Of a stretch of 64,000 bases of DNA, positions 16,109 through 24,525 are shown one piece after another. The position numbers were made by a program, and so were the translations under genes. Each line of letters starts with the position of its first letter. Position 1 is the first letter of the stretch. A model generated the notes under the pieces. The model was not told the DNA's origin, did no database searches, and worked only from the letters and a program-made list of their open reading frames with translations. Source of the stretch: Enterovibrio norvegicus FF-33 (GTDB lineage: Bacteria; Pseudomonadota; Gammaproteobacteria; Enterobacterales; Vibrionaceae); contig NZ_AJYD02000038.1 of the NCBI RefSeq assembly GCF_000286835.2, forward strand, positions 733,056 through 797,055, in the 5' to 3' direction.

Positions 16109-16567
16109 ATGCTTCGCGATTACACCTTTGACTGTCTCGTCACCATGCCACGCCATGAACTGGAAGAGTTTAGTGCTCGCATCATAAGCCGAATGGTGCC
16201 AGAGGACGTGATGAGTGAAATTTTCACGTTTGAGCAAGAAGAAGTAGACAGCGAAGAGCGCCTATTGTCTGCACGCCTTGATGCCATGCTGCGTATGACC
16301 GCTATCGCACTGAGTGAAAATCAACAAGCCTTTGATGACTCAGACAATGCGAAGCAAAATAGCGAAAGGATGACACGATTAATCCTGTGGCATTTCTATG
16401 CAATATCGTTTCGATTGGAGCAAGCAATTTCCCTTGAAACACATTGTGAGCACGTTGAAGCAACATTGAAAAATGCACCTGTGGATGTATTTGGCTGGGT
16501 TAACGCCCTGACAGAGCTGCTTCACACCTATGCCGACATCAGTGCGAAACAAAACCCTCAAGATTAA
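16109..16567 (+). CDS. hypothetical helical protein
   Basis: A 152-residue soluble, acidic, mostly helical protein (MLRDYTFDCLVTMPRHELEE, SARLDAMLRMTAIALSENQQ). There is no membrane segment, metal motif or recognised domain. The start at 16109 is preceded by a weak AGAGTGACC. It stands alone and is convergent with the Cys-rich permease, with a shared terminator between them. Confidence 0.6.
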   Translation: MLRDYTFDCLVTMPRHELEEFSARIISRMVPEDVMSEIFTFEQEEVDSEERLLSARLDAMLRMTAIALSENQQAFDDSDNAKQNSERMTRLILWHFYAISFRLEQAISLETHCEHVEATLKNAPVDVFGWVNALTELLHTYADISAKQNPQD

Positions 16568-16660
16568 CGGAATCGCTGAGACAGTTTTGCGCCTTTATTT
16601 GTTAGCACTGATACTCTCAACATTCATAGAATTCTGCAATTGTCGTCCCCCTAAAAGAAA

Positions 16661-16690
16661 AAAATCCTCAAGCAATCGCTCGAGGATTTT
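16661..16690. terminator. bidirectional terminator
   Basis: The stem AAAATCCTCAAGC / GCTCGAGGATTTT (one mismatch) has a four-base loop, with A-rich 5' and T-rich 3' flanks. It lies between convergent genes and can end transcripts from both sides. Confidence 0.85.
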
Positions 16691-16698
16691 TATTTAGT

Positions 16699-17802
16699 TT
16701 AAGCAAAGATAAAGCTATATAGGTAACCTGCGCCGATTGCCATGGTTAGGATGACAAATAAGAAGGCTGCAATCATTTGGTTCTTAAATATTGATTTTAA
16801 AAGAATCACTTCTGTAAGACTTGCACCCGCACTACCGATGATAAGTGCCATTACTGAGCCTAACGCCATGCCTTTTTGTACCAGTGCAGCACTGAGTGGA
16901 ATGACCGCTTCAGCACGGATGTACAAGGGAATACCGATGACCGCTGCAACTGGAATCGCATACCATTTCGCTTCACCTGCGTATTTGACAATTAAATCCG
17001 TCGGTATGAAGCCGTAGATTAACGAGCCGATTGCAATACCCATTATTAGGTATGGGAAGACTTGCTTGAAATCTTTCCAGGTTGAGTGCCAAATTCGTAC
17101 CCAACGGCTTGGTTCTTTGTCTTCAATAATCGTTGCTGTCGCACTGCCGTCTGCTGAGCAGCAAGATACTTCAATTTTTGGTTCAGCTTTTTGCGCGCTA
17201 TCACCACAGCAAGAGGTTTTCGCCGCCATTGGCGCTGGTTCACAATATGCACTTGTAGCACGGCTTAATACAGGTTTTTCTTCAGCTTTTTTCTCGCTTG
17301 AGTCACCACAAGAAGTACCGCATGAAGACGCACCTGCTGCTTCGTACGCTTCTGGTTTTACATAACGCTCAAAGCTCAGTTTTTCAAGGGTGTAACCAGC
17401 AACAACTGACACTGTCATTGCGACGGCAAAGTAAAATACTGCCACTTTCCAGCCGAAGGTGATCACAAACAAACCAATGATGACTGGGTTAAGCAATGGG
17501 CTGGCAAATAGGAACACCATCATAGGGCCGAAACCCGCTCTCGCACGCAACAAACCTTTTAGGAAAGGAATCGTTGAGCAAGAACAAAAAGGGGTGATCG
17601 AACCTAATAGCGCGGCGATAAAGTAACCTTTCCCCTTTTTCGAACTCAGGATGGATTGAACTTTTTCTGGGGTAAGAAATTCTTGCAAAATGCCAACAAT
17701 ATAGCTGATTGCTAGGAACAAGATGATTAGCTCTGTGGCTAGAAACGCAAACATATTGAGCGCTTCTTTTGCCATGGTCATGATTTCTGGATTCATATTC
17801 AT
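16699..17802 (-). CDS. SO_0444/YraQ-type permease with Cys-rich loop
   Basis: A 367-residue inner membrane permease of the DUF318/YraQ-ArsP superfamily with eight hydrophobic helices in two halves. Both halves carry a conserved polar loop: GSITPFCSCSTIPFLKGLLR in the first and GIPLYIRAEAVIPLSAALVQ in the second. The halves are joined by a cytoplasmic linker of about 70 residues with paired cysteines (SSCGTSCGD, TSCCGD, VSCCSA), as in proteins named SO_0444 family Cu/Zn efflux transporters. The FCSCS Cys pair resembles the ArsP-type organoarsenical site. Metal or metalloid efflux is therefore likely; the ion is not certain. An upstream inverted repeat may bind an ArsR-type repressor. Confidence 0.8.
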   Translation of the reverse strand: MNMNPEIMTMAKEALNMFAFLATELIILFLAISYIVGILQEFLTPEKVQSILSSKKGKGYFIAALLGSITPFCSCSTIPFLKGLLRARAGFGPMMVFLFASPLLNPVIIGLFVITFGWKVAVFYFAVAMTVSVVAGYTLEKLSFERYVKPEAYEAAGASSCGTSCGDSSEKKAEEKPVLSRATSAYCEPAPMAAKTSCCGDSAQKAEPKIEVSCCSADGSATATIIEDKEPSRWVRIWHSTWKDFKQVFPYLIMGIAIGSLIYGFIPTDLIVKYAGEAKWYAIPVAAVIGIPLYIRAEAVIPLSAALVQKGMALGSVMALIIGSAGASLTEVILLKSIFKNQMIAAFLFVILTMAIGAGYLYSFIFA

Positions 17803-17907
17803 TCTCCTACTGATGTCTAATCAGTCACTGTAAATTCCCTAAAAAAGCTGAATTTGTCATTTCTATTTTTCTAGAATTATAGGAATAAAAATCATCACGT
17901 CAATTGT

Positions 17908-17933
17908 TATATTTCTACAAATATCGAAATATA
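17908..17933. promoter_or_regulatory. inverted repeat, candidate ArsR-type operator
   Basis: Eight-base arms TATATTTC and GAAATATA are separated by 10 bases in a very AT-rich promoter region, 106 bases upstream of the permease start. The size and symmetry fit the imperfect 12-2-12-like operators of ArsR/SmtB metal sensors, but no ArsR gene is in the window. Confidence 0.35.
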
Positions 17934-17950
17934 TAGTTAAGTGTTATTTA

Positions 17951-18547
17951 TCAATTACTTATTTCTTCCTCAAGCAGGCGTTTGAGATGAGGTGGCAGTG
18001 AGCCATATAACGCTGGCTGTTCGTCCAGTTGCTGTTTAAGCAACGCAATGGCCTTTTGTTTCTCGCCCTTTGCAAGCAGGCTTTCCACTTCTGCAAATGG
18101 ACTGAGCTTGGCTTTCATTGCCGCGCTGGATTTTGCTTGTGGTGTGCGTTGGCTATCTATCGATTTAAAGGCTTCGGTTGGCTGGGATTTCAGCAGAGAT
18201 CGCGCTTCCAAAGGCGCAGTGTCGGCTTCTATTTCTATCTCAGCCTCTATCGTGGATTCCAGATCTAGGCTTTCTGCTTGCTGGAGGTTCTGCTTTGGTA
18301 TTGGCGCTTCCATCAATTCAATATGAGCCGGTGATTGCAGGCTTTGATCGACCCACTTCCACGGTGCGAGCAAGGCAATGAATCCGACCGTGGCGGCGAC
18401 GCCTGCATACGTCCACCAAGGAACGGGTTTACGAGTAGCGGATGTTGCATGGGCAAGAATACGATTATCCAAGGCATCACTTGGGGTTTCAGTCGCGCTT
18501 TCCTTGTACAGCGCGACGATGTCTTCATCTTTGAATGGCGCTGTCAT
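17951..18547 (-). CDS. putative anti-sigma factor, single TM
   Basis: A 198-residue protein with an acidic N-terminal domain (FKDEDIVALYKESATETPSD), one membrane helix (about 45-65, WWTYAGVAATVGFIALLAPW) and a long low-complexity periplasmic tail ending in a helix rich in Leu/Gln/Lys (IALLKQQLDEQPALYGSLPP). Length, topology and position directly after an ECF sigma factor fit an anti-sigma factor, although no zinc motif (HxxxCxxC) is visible. The ATG at 18547 overlaps the sigma stop by 4 bases. No family name assigned. Confidence 0.65.
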   Translation of the reverse strand: MTAPFKDEDIVALYKESATETPSDALDNRILAHATSATRKPVPWWTYAGVAATVGFIALLAPWKWVDQSLQSPAHIELMEAPIPKQNLQQAESLDLESTIEAEIEIEADTAPLEARSLLKSQPTEAFKSIDSQRTPQAKSSAAMKAKLSPFAEVESLLAKGEKQKAIALLKQQLDEQPALYGSLPPHLKRLLEEEISN

Positions 18548-19089
18548 TGGCGTTCTCCAAGTTTTTTCGTCAGGCACTCACGAAGTTGCTCCATCGCATA
18601 GCGAAGGCGTGTTTTAACGGCTTCGGCTTTTGCACCCAAAATTTCGCAAATCTGTGCGGGTTCAAACCCCGCTTCGTGGCGCAACAGAAAAGCCTCGCGT
18701 TGCAAGGGTGCCAATAAGGCCATGCAGGCTTTGATGGCTTGCGGTTTATCGCCGTCCATGTCTGGCGTGTGCTTTTGTTCATCGCTCAGTGTCTTGGCGT
18801 AAGCGTTAGACGACAGGTTTTTCCGGTGCTCATCAATCACCAAATTGTGGGCGATATGATAGAGCCAAGTGGTGAACTTAGCCGAGGGTGTATAGCTTTC
18901 GCGCTTATCGATCACACGATACCAAACATCTTGATACAGCTCTTCTGCGCGGGCATGCTGGCTCGCGCCCAGTTGTCTGACGAAGTAGCGATATAACGGA
19001 TTCTTATGGCGTTGATACAGTTCAGCAAAGGCGCGTTGTTCGCCCTTGCTGAAACTCACCATCAGTTGTTCGTCAGTTAGACTGTTCAT
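18544..19089 (-). CDS. ECF-type RNA polymerase sigma factor
   Basis: A 181-residue sigma-70 family ECF sigma: region 2 (FAELYQRHKNPLYRYFVRQL, EELYQDVWYRVIDK, FTTWLYHIAHNLVIDEHRK) binds the -10 element and core polymerase, and region 4 (ALLAPLQREAFLLRHEAGFE, QICEILGAKAEAVKTRLRYA) binds the -35 element. Its gene lies between the VWA lipoprotein (19 bases upstream) and the anti-sigma-like gene (4-base overlap), so the three form one operon. The signal it answers is unknown. Confidence 0.93.
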   Translation of the reverse strand: MNSLTDEQLMVSFSKGEQRAFAELYQRHKNPLYRYFVRQLGASQHARAEELYQDVWYRVIDKRESYTPSAKFTTWLYHIAHNLVIDEHRKNLSSNAYAKTLSDEQKHTPDMDGDKPQAIKACMALLAPLQREAFLLRHEAGFEPAQICEILGAKAEAVKTRLRYAMEQLRECLTKKLGERQ

Positions 19090-19108
19090 TAAAGGCTTTG
19101 ATTGTCCA

Positions 19109-20812
19109 TTACAGGCTCTGAGCTATCTCCACTAAGCTGACAAATTCACCACGATAGTTGTGCGGATCGTCGCCTCGGTTTTCCCGCGCGATATCAGCAA
19201 TTTGACTGTAGGCTAAACCATCCACGTAGTGATTGTCTTTGAGTTTCTGCGCAAAGGCAGCAACGGCGGTGGCAAACTGAAAGTCGGTACTTGCTTCTGT
19301 GAACTGGCGTTTGCCATTATTGTTGTTCACCAATTGGGTGGTGAGCTTGCTTTGTTCTTCGCCCGGCAGTTTGTATCGGACTTTGACTTGCGCCAGTTCG
19401 TCACCAAAGCCGGCTTTGCCAGATGTATTGACCTGATAACGAAGATCGTCAATGCGGCCTTGGTCGCCAACGAGTGTCACCTCATAAAGCGCGGTGACAG
19501 TATGGCCTGCACCAATCTCTCCGGCATCAACCTTGTCGTTTTTAAAATCTTCATCTCGTAGTTTGCGGTTTTGATAGCCGATCAAACGGTATTCTTTGAC
19601 GGTGTTAGGGTTAAATTCGACTTGAATTTTCACGTCTGATGCAATGCTTTGCAGTGTGCCGCTCATCTGACGTAATAGCACTTTCTGTGCTTCATGCAGG
19701 GTATCGATATAGGCATGGTTGCCGTCACCGATATTGGCCAGTTGCTCCATCATGGCGTCGTTGTAGTTTCCGCGTCCAAATCCAATCGTGGTCAGAGAAA
19801 TACCGTTTTCACGTTCCTCTTCCACCAAATCTTTCAGTGCGTCCAGGCTGGTGACGCCGACATTGAAATCACCATCGGTCGCCAAAATAACGCGATTAAC
19901 CCCGTCTTTGATAAAGCCATTCTTTGCTTGTTGATAGGCGAGCTTAATGCCACTTTCACCATATGTGCCACCTCCTGCTTGAAGGCTTTTCAGGGCGTTG
20001 ATGATGGCTTGTTGATCATCACCTTGCGTCGGTTCAAGCACCACGGAAGCGTTGCCGGCGTATGTCACCAGACTGACTTTGTCGTCGCTGCCAAGGTTCT
20101 TCGCGATCAGAGAAAGGCTTTGTACTAGCAAGGGCAGTTTGTTGGGTTCGTTCATTGAGCCGGAGACATCAACCAGAAACACGAGATTTGAGGGTTTTCG
20201 CTCGTTGATAGGAATGTCATAGCCTTTGAGTGCAATACGCAAGAGTTGACGTTCAGCATTCCAAGGCGCTGATGCCAGCTCAGTGTTGACTGAAAACGGT
20301 TGAACCTTGGTGGACGGCGCAGGGTAGTTGTAGTCAAAGTAGTTGATGAAAGCTTCTTCGCGAATGGCATCCGCGGGTGGCGTATTTCCCATCTTGAGGT
20401 AGCTGCGCACATTGGCGTAGCTACCTGTGTCGACATCGACTGAAAAGGTCGATAACGGGGTAGTCGCGACCAAATGGGTGATATTGCTCGGGGTGTCGAG
20501 ATACTTATCGCGATTTTCTGGCTCGAAGAATGGATCGGCAAGGTAAGGGGCAGGGTTTGGCATCGACATCACCGCCAACTGTTTATGCGCAGCACGGTGA
20601 TAGGCGATTTTTGCTGTTGGAGAAGATGGCATGACTTGAATGGCATCGGCTTCTACTGCTTCCACTTCCACTTGCGACACCAAGGCTTCTTCCTGAATGG
20701 CAGGGGTGGGCGTTTCTTTAACGTTTGGTGTGTTGTCATTGATAGATTCTGAGCAGCCAATGATAACCGTGAGTGCTGTTGCAACAGCAATAGAGACTTG
20801 ATTACGCTTCAT
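19109..20812 (-). CDS. VWA-domain lipoprotein
   Basis: A 567-residue protein with a lipoprotein signal (MKRNQVSIAVATALTVIIGC; lipobox IIGC, Cys about 20). A vWF-A N-terminal domain (about 120-220, ISTFSVDVDTGSYANVRSYL) is followed by a VWA domain with MIDAS motif DVSGSM (about 240-245) and a C-terminal DUF3520-like domain. It is the same architecture as YfbK-type proteins. The start at 20812 has an AGGA ribosome site and the lipoprotein signal; an upstream in-frame start at 20929 does not fit. The protein probably acts at the periplasmic face and shares an operon with an ECF sigma/anti-sigma pair, which could sense the envelope. Confidence 0.88.
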   Translation of the reverse strand: MKRNQVSIAVATALTVIIGCSESINDNTPNVKETPTPAIQEEALVSQVEVEAVEADAIQVMPSSPTAKIAYHRAAHKQLAVMSMPNPAPYLADPFFEPENRDKYLDTPSNITHLVATTPLSTFSVDVDTGSYANVRSYLKMGNTPPADAIREEAFINYFDYNYPAPSTKVQPFSVNTELASAPWNAERQLLRIALKGYDIPINERKPSNLVFLVDVSGSMNEPNKLPLLVQSLSLIAKNLGSDDKVSLVTYAGNASVVLEPTQGDDQQAIINALKSLQAGGGTYGESGIKLAYQQAKNGFIKDGVNRVILATDGDFNVGVTSLDALKDLVEEERENGISLTTIGFGRGNYNDAMMEQLANIGDGNHAYIDTLHEAQKVLLRQMSGTLQSIASDVKIQVEFNPNTVKEYRLIGYQNRKLRDEDFKNDKVDAGEIGAGHTVTALYEVTLVGDQGRIDDLRYQVNTSGKAGFGDELAQVKVRYKLPGEEQSKLTTQLVNNNNGKRQFTEASTDFQFATAVAAFAQKLKDNHYVDGLAYSQIADIARENRGDDPHNYRGEFVSLVEIAQSL

Positions 20813-21038
20813 ATCCCGATCCTTTTTATCGTGGGTTTTTCGATATAAACGGGCGAGTCTCTGAAAGGGGTGAAATATTTTCTCACTTTTTTGTGTGAGC
20901 ACTGCGGGGCTGTTCTGCGCATTAGGCACTGCTGTGCGTCTGGCGTTCTGGTATTATCTCGCCGAGCAGGAAACCTAGGTGGTTGTGAAACCTATGACGT
21001 TGTTTTCTGCCTTTTTGCGTTTGAAGGAGAACGAATTC

Positions 21039-21392
21039 ATGGATCTGAAAGGTCTGGAAAAATACTTGGCGTTAAACCGTATTGATTATAAAGAAGCGAC
21101 AGATAACGACGGTTTGCTGATAAACCTCGGCTTTCTTGTTGGCCGTGTCCACGTTAAGTACGACGAAGAAAGTAAAACGTTCAACTTCAATGACAAATCG
21201 CGTTGGATCATTCAGGTTGTTCTGATGGCATTGATGCTGTTCTTCCTGATCTCAAACTTCAACGTGTACACGCAAGTTCAGCTTTATACCTGTTTGGGCG
21301 TCACCATCGCGATGTTTGGTATTTTTGGCTATAAAGAAACGCGCATTAAACAGTTGAAGCAGGCCATTGCCGAAGAGCACCAGAGCGCTTAG
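21039..21392 (+). CDS. small protein with two membrane helices
   Basis: A 117-residue protein with a soluble N-terminal half of about 60 residues (LKGLEKYLALNRIDYKEATD, VHVKYDEESKTFNFNDKS) and two adjacent membrane helices (about 66-82 and 85-100) then a basic Lys/Gln helix. The start at 21039 is set by AGGAG 9 bases upstream. No family recognised. It is divergent from the VWA lipoprotein operon. Confidence 0.65.
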   Translation: MDLKGLEKYLALNRIDYKEATDNDGLLINLGFLVGRVHVKYDEESKTFNFNDKSRWIIQVVLMALMLFFLISNFNVYTQVQLYTCLGVTIAMFGIFGYKETRIKQLKQAIAEEHQSA

Positions 21393-21436
21393 CGGGATTG
21401 TCTTCCAAGCTTTCGCTTTTCGCACAAGGAGGTGTG

Positions 21437-21859
21437 ATGAATTATCAGATTGTAGTCGACCCCAGCAAGCTAGATATTGATGATGTGCTTGTTGGACTTC
21501 GCGCCTTCAACGACCCGTTTGTTGATCATATAAAAGAAACACACATCGGCATGTATGCGGTTGATGATAAGGGCGTTCGCGTTGGCGGTATTGTTTCTCG
21601 CCTATGGGGGAATTGGATGTACATTCGTTTTCTCTGGGTCGAGCCATCATTGAGCGGCAAAGGGATTGGTCAGACACTGATGGAAAAAATGGAAGCCTAT
21701 GCGATTGAGCAAGGCTGTCATTCTTCTATGGTTGATACCTTCAGTTTTCAAGCAAAACCTTTTTATGAAAAGTTAGGATACGAGTGCAAAATGTCACTCG
21801 ACGAATACCCCATAGAGCATCAATTGCACTTCCTGACCAAGCATTTCACCAAGGATTGA
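21437..21859 (+). CDS. GNAT-family N-acetyltransferase
   Basis: A 140-residue GNAT with motif A MYIRFLWVEPSLSGKGIGQT then LMEKMEAYAIEQGC and the C-terminal TFSFQAKPFYEKLGYECK strand-helix. CoA binds the SGKGIGQ loop. A very strong AAGGAGG ribosome site lies before the ATG at 21437. The acceptor substrate is unknown. It is 44 bases after the preceding two-TM gene and could be co-transcribed. Confidence 0.88.
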   Translation: MNYQIVVDPSKLDIDDVLVGLRAFNDPFVDHIKETHIGMYAVDDKGVRVGGIVSRLWGNWMYIRFLWVEPSLSGKGIGQTLMEKMEAYAIEQGCHSSMVDTFSFQAKPFYEKLGYECKMSLDEYPIEHQLHFLTKHFTKD

Positions 21860-22067
21860 TGTGACACCAATCCTATCCACACACCTGCTTTAGGAAACCA
21901 TCTCTCATCATTGCTTTTTTTCGCTTCTCTGTAAGGGGCTGAAGCGATATTATCGCTCCGGAAAATCGGCATCCGCCGTGTAAGTGTTTGATTGTTCCAT
22001 CCTCATTGCCTTAAATGCCAACCTTGTATTTTTCTTGTTGGCACTCGCCCAAATAGGAGATCGCGAA

Positions 22068-22583
22068 TTGCATTACTATCGCTGGTATGCAGTTTATACC
22101 CACGCCAATTCTGAGAGCATGTTGTTCGAACATTTGTTGGCCAAAGGGTATGACGTTTATCTGCCGCGTCGGGCTATTAGACAAATGATTGGCTTTAAAA
22201 CCAAGACGACGTATGAGCCATTGTTTAAATCTCATGTGTTCGTGCGCACCCTGCCTGAAGGATTGGCTCAGGTGAAGGAAGCGCCAGGTTTCTCTCATAT
22301 GATCAGAAATGGTCATTACCTCGCCGCGATCCCTGAAACGCACATTGTGAAAATCAAAACCATTCTTCATCACTATGATGAATCGACATCAATCGCCAAC
22401 AATCTTGTCGAGGGTGTCACGGTTGCCGTTATCAACGGCCCGCTAAAGGGGCTCACGGGTTTGCTGGTTGACGGTGAAGGTGAGCGTCCGGTCGCGATGG
22501 AAGTGGGACAGCTTGACCGTTCAATTATGGTAAATGTTCCGATGGCGACTGTTTTTCGCACTGAAATGCCGACACCCGCTTAA
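22068..22583 (+). CDS. NusG-paralog antiterminator (UpxY/RfaH-like)
   Basis: A 171-residue NusG-superfamily protein: N-terminal NGN domain opening with YYRWYAVYTHANSESMLFEH and containing YEPLFKSHVFVR, as in UpxY/RfaH paralogs, and a C-terminal KOW-type domain (EGVTVAVINGPLKGLTGLLV). Such proteins travel with RNA polymerase and act as operon-specific antiterminators, usually for surface polysaccharide operons. The start is TTG at 22068, with AGGAG 8 bases before it; an in-frame GTG at 21984 would add a hydrophobic stretch foreign to the family. No polysaccharide genes are nearby, so the target is elsewhere. Confidence 0.82.
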   Translation: MHYYRWYAVYTHANSESMLFEHLLAKGYDVYLPRRAIRQMIGFKTKTTYEPLFKSHVFVRTLPEGLAQVKEAPGFSHMIRNGHYLAAIPETHIVKIKTILHHYDESTSIANNLVEGVTVAVINGPLKGLTGLLVDGEGERPVAMEVGQLDRSIMVNVPMATVFRTEMPTPA

Positions 22584-22658
22584 GCCTGTCACGCATTCGC
22601 ACGTGAAGTCATTTACGTGCGATATGGGTCATCGTTTTCAATCTTCAATTCTCAATCT

Positions 22659-22682
22659 TCTACCTCTACCTCTACCTCTGCC
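22659..22682. repeat. short TCTACC tandem repeat
   Basis: Four consecutive 6-base units (TCTACC three times, then TCTGCC) lie between the NusG-like gene and the esterase. Non-coding; possibly length-variable. Confidence 0.6.
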
Positions 22683-22812
22683 TGCCTGTTCCAACATCTT
22701 GGTGATTGAAAATGAGCGCAGTGTTTAACGGTAACGGCCAGTCGCCATTTGGAATGCTTCGCTGTATCGTTATGTCTACCAGGCATAACGATATCTATAT
22801 GGACAGACAACA

Positions 22813-23469
22813 ATGCTTAAATGTGTAGAAGTGGAACCCCAAGTCGCCGCCACGGCTAGCGTGATTTGGTTACATGGTCTTGGGTCAAATGGTCATGATT
22901 TTGAAGCTATCCTACCCGAACTGCGTTTACCGGCGTCTGCACCGGTGCGATTTATCTTTCCGCATTCACCCTCCCTTGCTGTTACCGTCAACGGCGGTAT
23001 GGTCATGCCAGCGTGGTATGACATTTTAGAGATGGGGGCAGGGCGTAAACTCAATACGGAACAACTGTTGGCATCTGCAAAAAGCGTCACTGATTTGGTT
23101 GAGCGAGAAATGGCACGTGGCATTGCGTCAGAGCGCATTATTCTGGCAGGCTTTTCTCAAGGCGGCGCTGTCGCGTATCAAGCGGCGCTGAGCTTTCCCC
23201 ATCCACTGGCAGGTTTGCTCACGTTATCAACCTACTTTCCGACCTCTGACACCATTGAGCATTCAGCAGTAAATCGCGCGCTTCCGATAGAAATCATGCA
23301 TGGCAGTTTCGATCCTGTGGTATTGCCGGCAATGGGAGAAGAAGCACGAGATGACTTGCTCGCTGCGGGCTTTACGCCAAATTGGTCGACGTATCCCATG
23401 GAACATCAAGTCTGTATGGCGCAGATAAAAGACATTGCAGCGTGGCTGTCGGTGCGTTTGGGTTTGTGA
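22813..23469 (+). CDS. carboxylesterase/phospholipase, alpha/beta hydrolase
   Basis: A 218-residue alpha/beta hydrolase of the carboxylesterase/phospholipase family (EstB-like). It has LHGLGSNGHDFEAILPEL at the oxyanion region (residues 20-37), the nucleophile elbow GFSQGG (Ser about 115), the acid Asp in HGSFDPVV and the His in MEHQVCMAQI. It is cytosolic with no signal peptide and hydrolyses short-chain esters or lysophospholipids by family analogy. No ribosome site of note; start ATG 22813. Confidence 0.9.
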   Translation: MLKCVEVEPQVAATASVIWLHGLGSNGHDFEAILPELRLPASAPVRFIFPHSPSLAVTVNGGMVMPAWYDILEMGAGRKLNTEQLLASAKSVTDLVEREMARGIASERIILAGFSQGGAVAYQAALSFPHPLAGLLTLSTYFPTSDTIEHSAVNRALPIEIMHGSFDPVVLPAMGEEARDDLLAAGFTPNWSTYPMEHQVCMAQIKDIAAWLSVRLGL

Positions 23470-23678
23470 TTTCATGGCACCTATCCGGGCTATTTCGTTA
23501 CATTCGTCGTGCAGTCGGTTTTCTGTCGCATTGCTGGCGGGCTAAGTTGATGCCCGTGATGTACAGTGCTAAACCTATGTTTTTAAACAACTGTCAGGTA
23601 AGTGTCACGGCGGTGTCGTAGCCAGTGTTCTCCGGTTTTTTGTAGATTGAAAGGGCACACAGCAGAAAGGATTCAATA

Positions 23679-24152
23679 ATGATTGTCAGAAAACTCAGGT
23701 TACAACGCGGTTGGTCTCAAGAGCAGCTTTCAGAGATGAGCGGGCTTAGCGTTCGCACGATTCAACGTATCGAACGTGGAGACAAACCGGGACTGGAATC
23801 ACTGAAATCTTTGGCTGCTGTATTTGAACTTCAAGTATCAGACCTTCAAAAAGAGCCGGAGCCAGAGATGACAGCAGACATTAACATTACCGAAGAAGAA
23901 ACGCGTGTTCTCAACCAAGTGCGCGAAATCAAGGGGTTCTACTCACACCTTGTCAGTTACGTGTTGGTTATTACGGGATTGTTCATTTTGAACTTTATGA
24001 CCAGTCCTGATTATATCTGGGCATGGTGGCCAGCCATGGGGTGGGGGATTGGCATTGTTTCCCACGGTCTTAGCGCCTTTGAAGTACTGAATCTTTTTGG
24101 CCCAGAATGGGAAAAGAAACAGGTTGAGAAAAGGCTAGGGCGTAAACTGTAG
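23679..24152 (+). CDS. XRE helix-turn-helix protein with 2TM domain
   Basis: A 157-residue protein: an N-terminal XRE HTH (about residues 2-55, RLQRGWSQEQLSEMSGLSVR, TIQRIERGDKPG), a linker, and a C-terminal 2TM domain (PF13239 type) with two helices (about 92-107 and 114-132) separated by SPDYIWAWWPAMGWG. It is a membrane-tethered DNA-binding protein; targets are unknown. The gene ends at a good terminator and is monocistronic. Confidence 0.9.
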   Translation: MIVRKLRLQRGWSQEQLSEMSGLSVRTIQRIERGDKPGLESLKSLAAVFELQVSDLQKEPEPEMTADINITEEETRVLNQVREIKGFYSHLVSYVLVITGLFILNFMTSPDYIWAWWPAMGWGIGIVSHGLSAFEVLNLFGPEWEKKQVEKRLGRKL

Positions 24153-24221
24153 TAAGTTGGTTATTAACGCGCTAACGCCCGCTATCTAGCGGACACCATC
24201 GCTAAAAATATTCATTTGAAG

Positions 24222-24247
24222 GACCAGCAAGCAAGCTGGTCTTTTTT
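24222..24247 (+). terminator. rho-independent terminator
   Basis: The stem GACCAGC / GCTGGTC with a 6-base loop is followed by six T. It closes the XRE-2TM gene. Confidence 0.88.
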
Positions 24248-24470
24248 CGTTTAGGCAGAAGAGGGAGATGGCTTTCGCCGTCACGACCTGCCATTTCACA
24301 TCAGGAATGATGAGTTTTCCCATGTCCAATTGTGGTGCTCAACGCGTGACCTGTTGACGATACCATCTGCTACTTTCAAACCCGTTATCAAACCTTGCCA
24401 CACTCTCTACTCACAACATCTCCCTTTATTGGTGCATTTTTTCTCGATATTGACACGTTAATTATTTGCC

Positions 24471-24482
24471 GAAACCGGTTTC
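24471..24482. promoter_or_regulatory. LacI-family operator
   Basis: The palindrome GAAACCGGTTTC, 43 bases upstream of the LacI-type gene, matches the CG-centred half-site pattern of LacI/GalR repressors. The downstream genes are tightly linked, so the site probably controls the whole uptake-and-hydrolysis operon. A TTGACA-like element lies at 24450-24455. Confidence 0.8.
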
Positions 24483-24525
24483 GTTAAATAGTTTTTAAAT
24501 TAACGATACAAACTATGAGTGATTT

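Noticed and set aside
21984-22067. GTG at 21984 as start of the NusG-like protein.
   Set aside because: It adds a hydrophobic stretch not found in the family, while the TTG at 22068 has AGGAG at the right distance.
24160-24190. Integron attC-like sequence (AACGCCCGC near a short palindrome).
   Set aside because: There is no paired core site and no cassette array; the match is too short.
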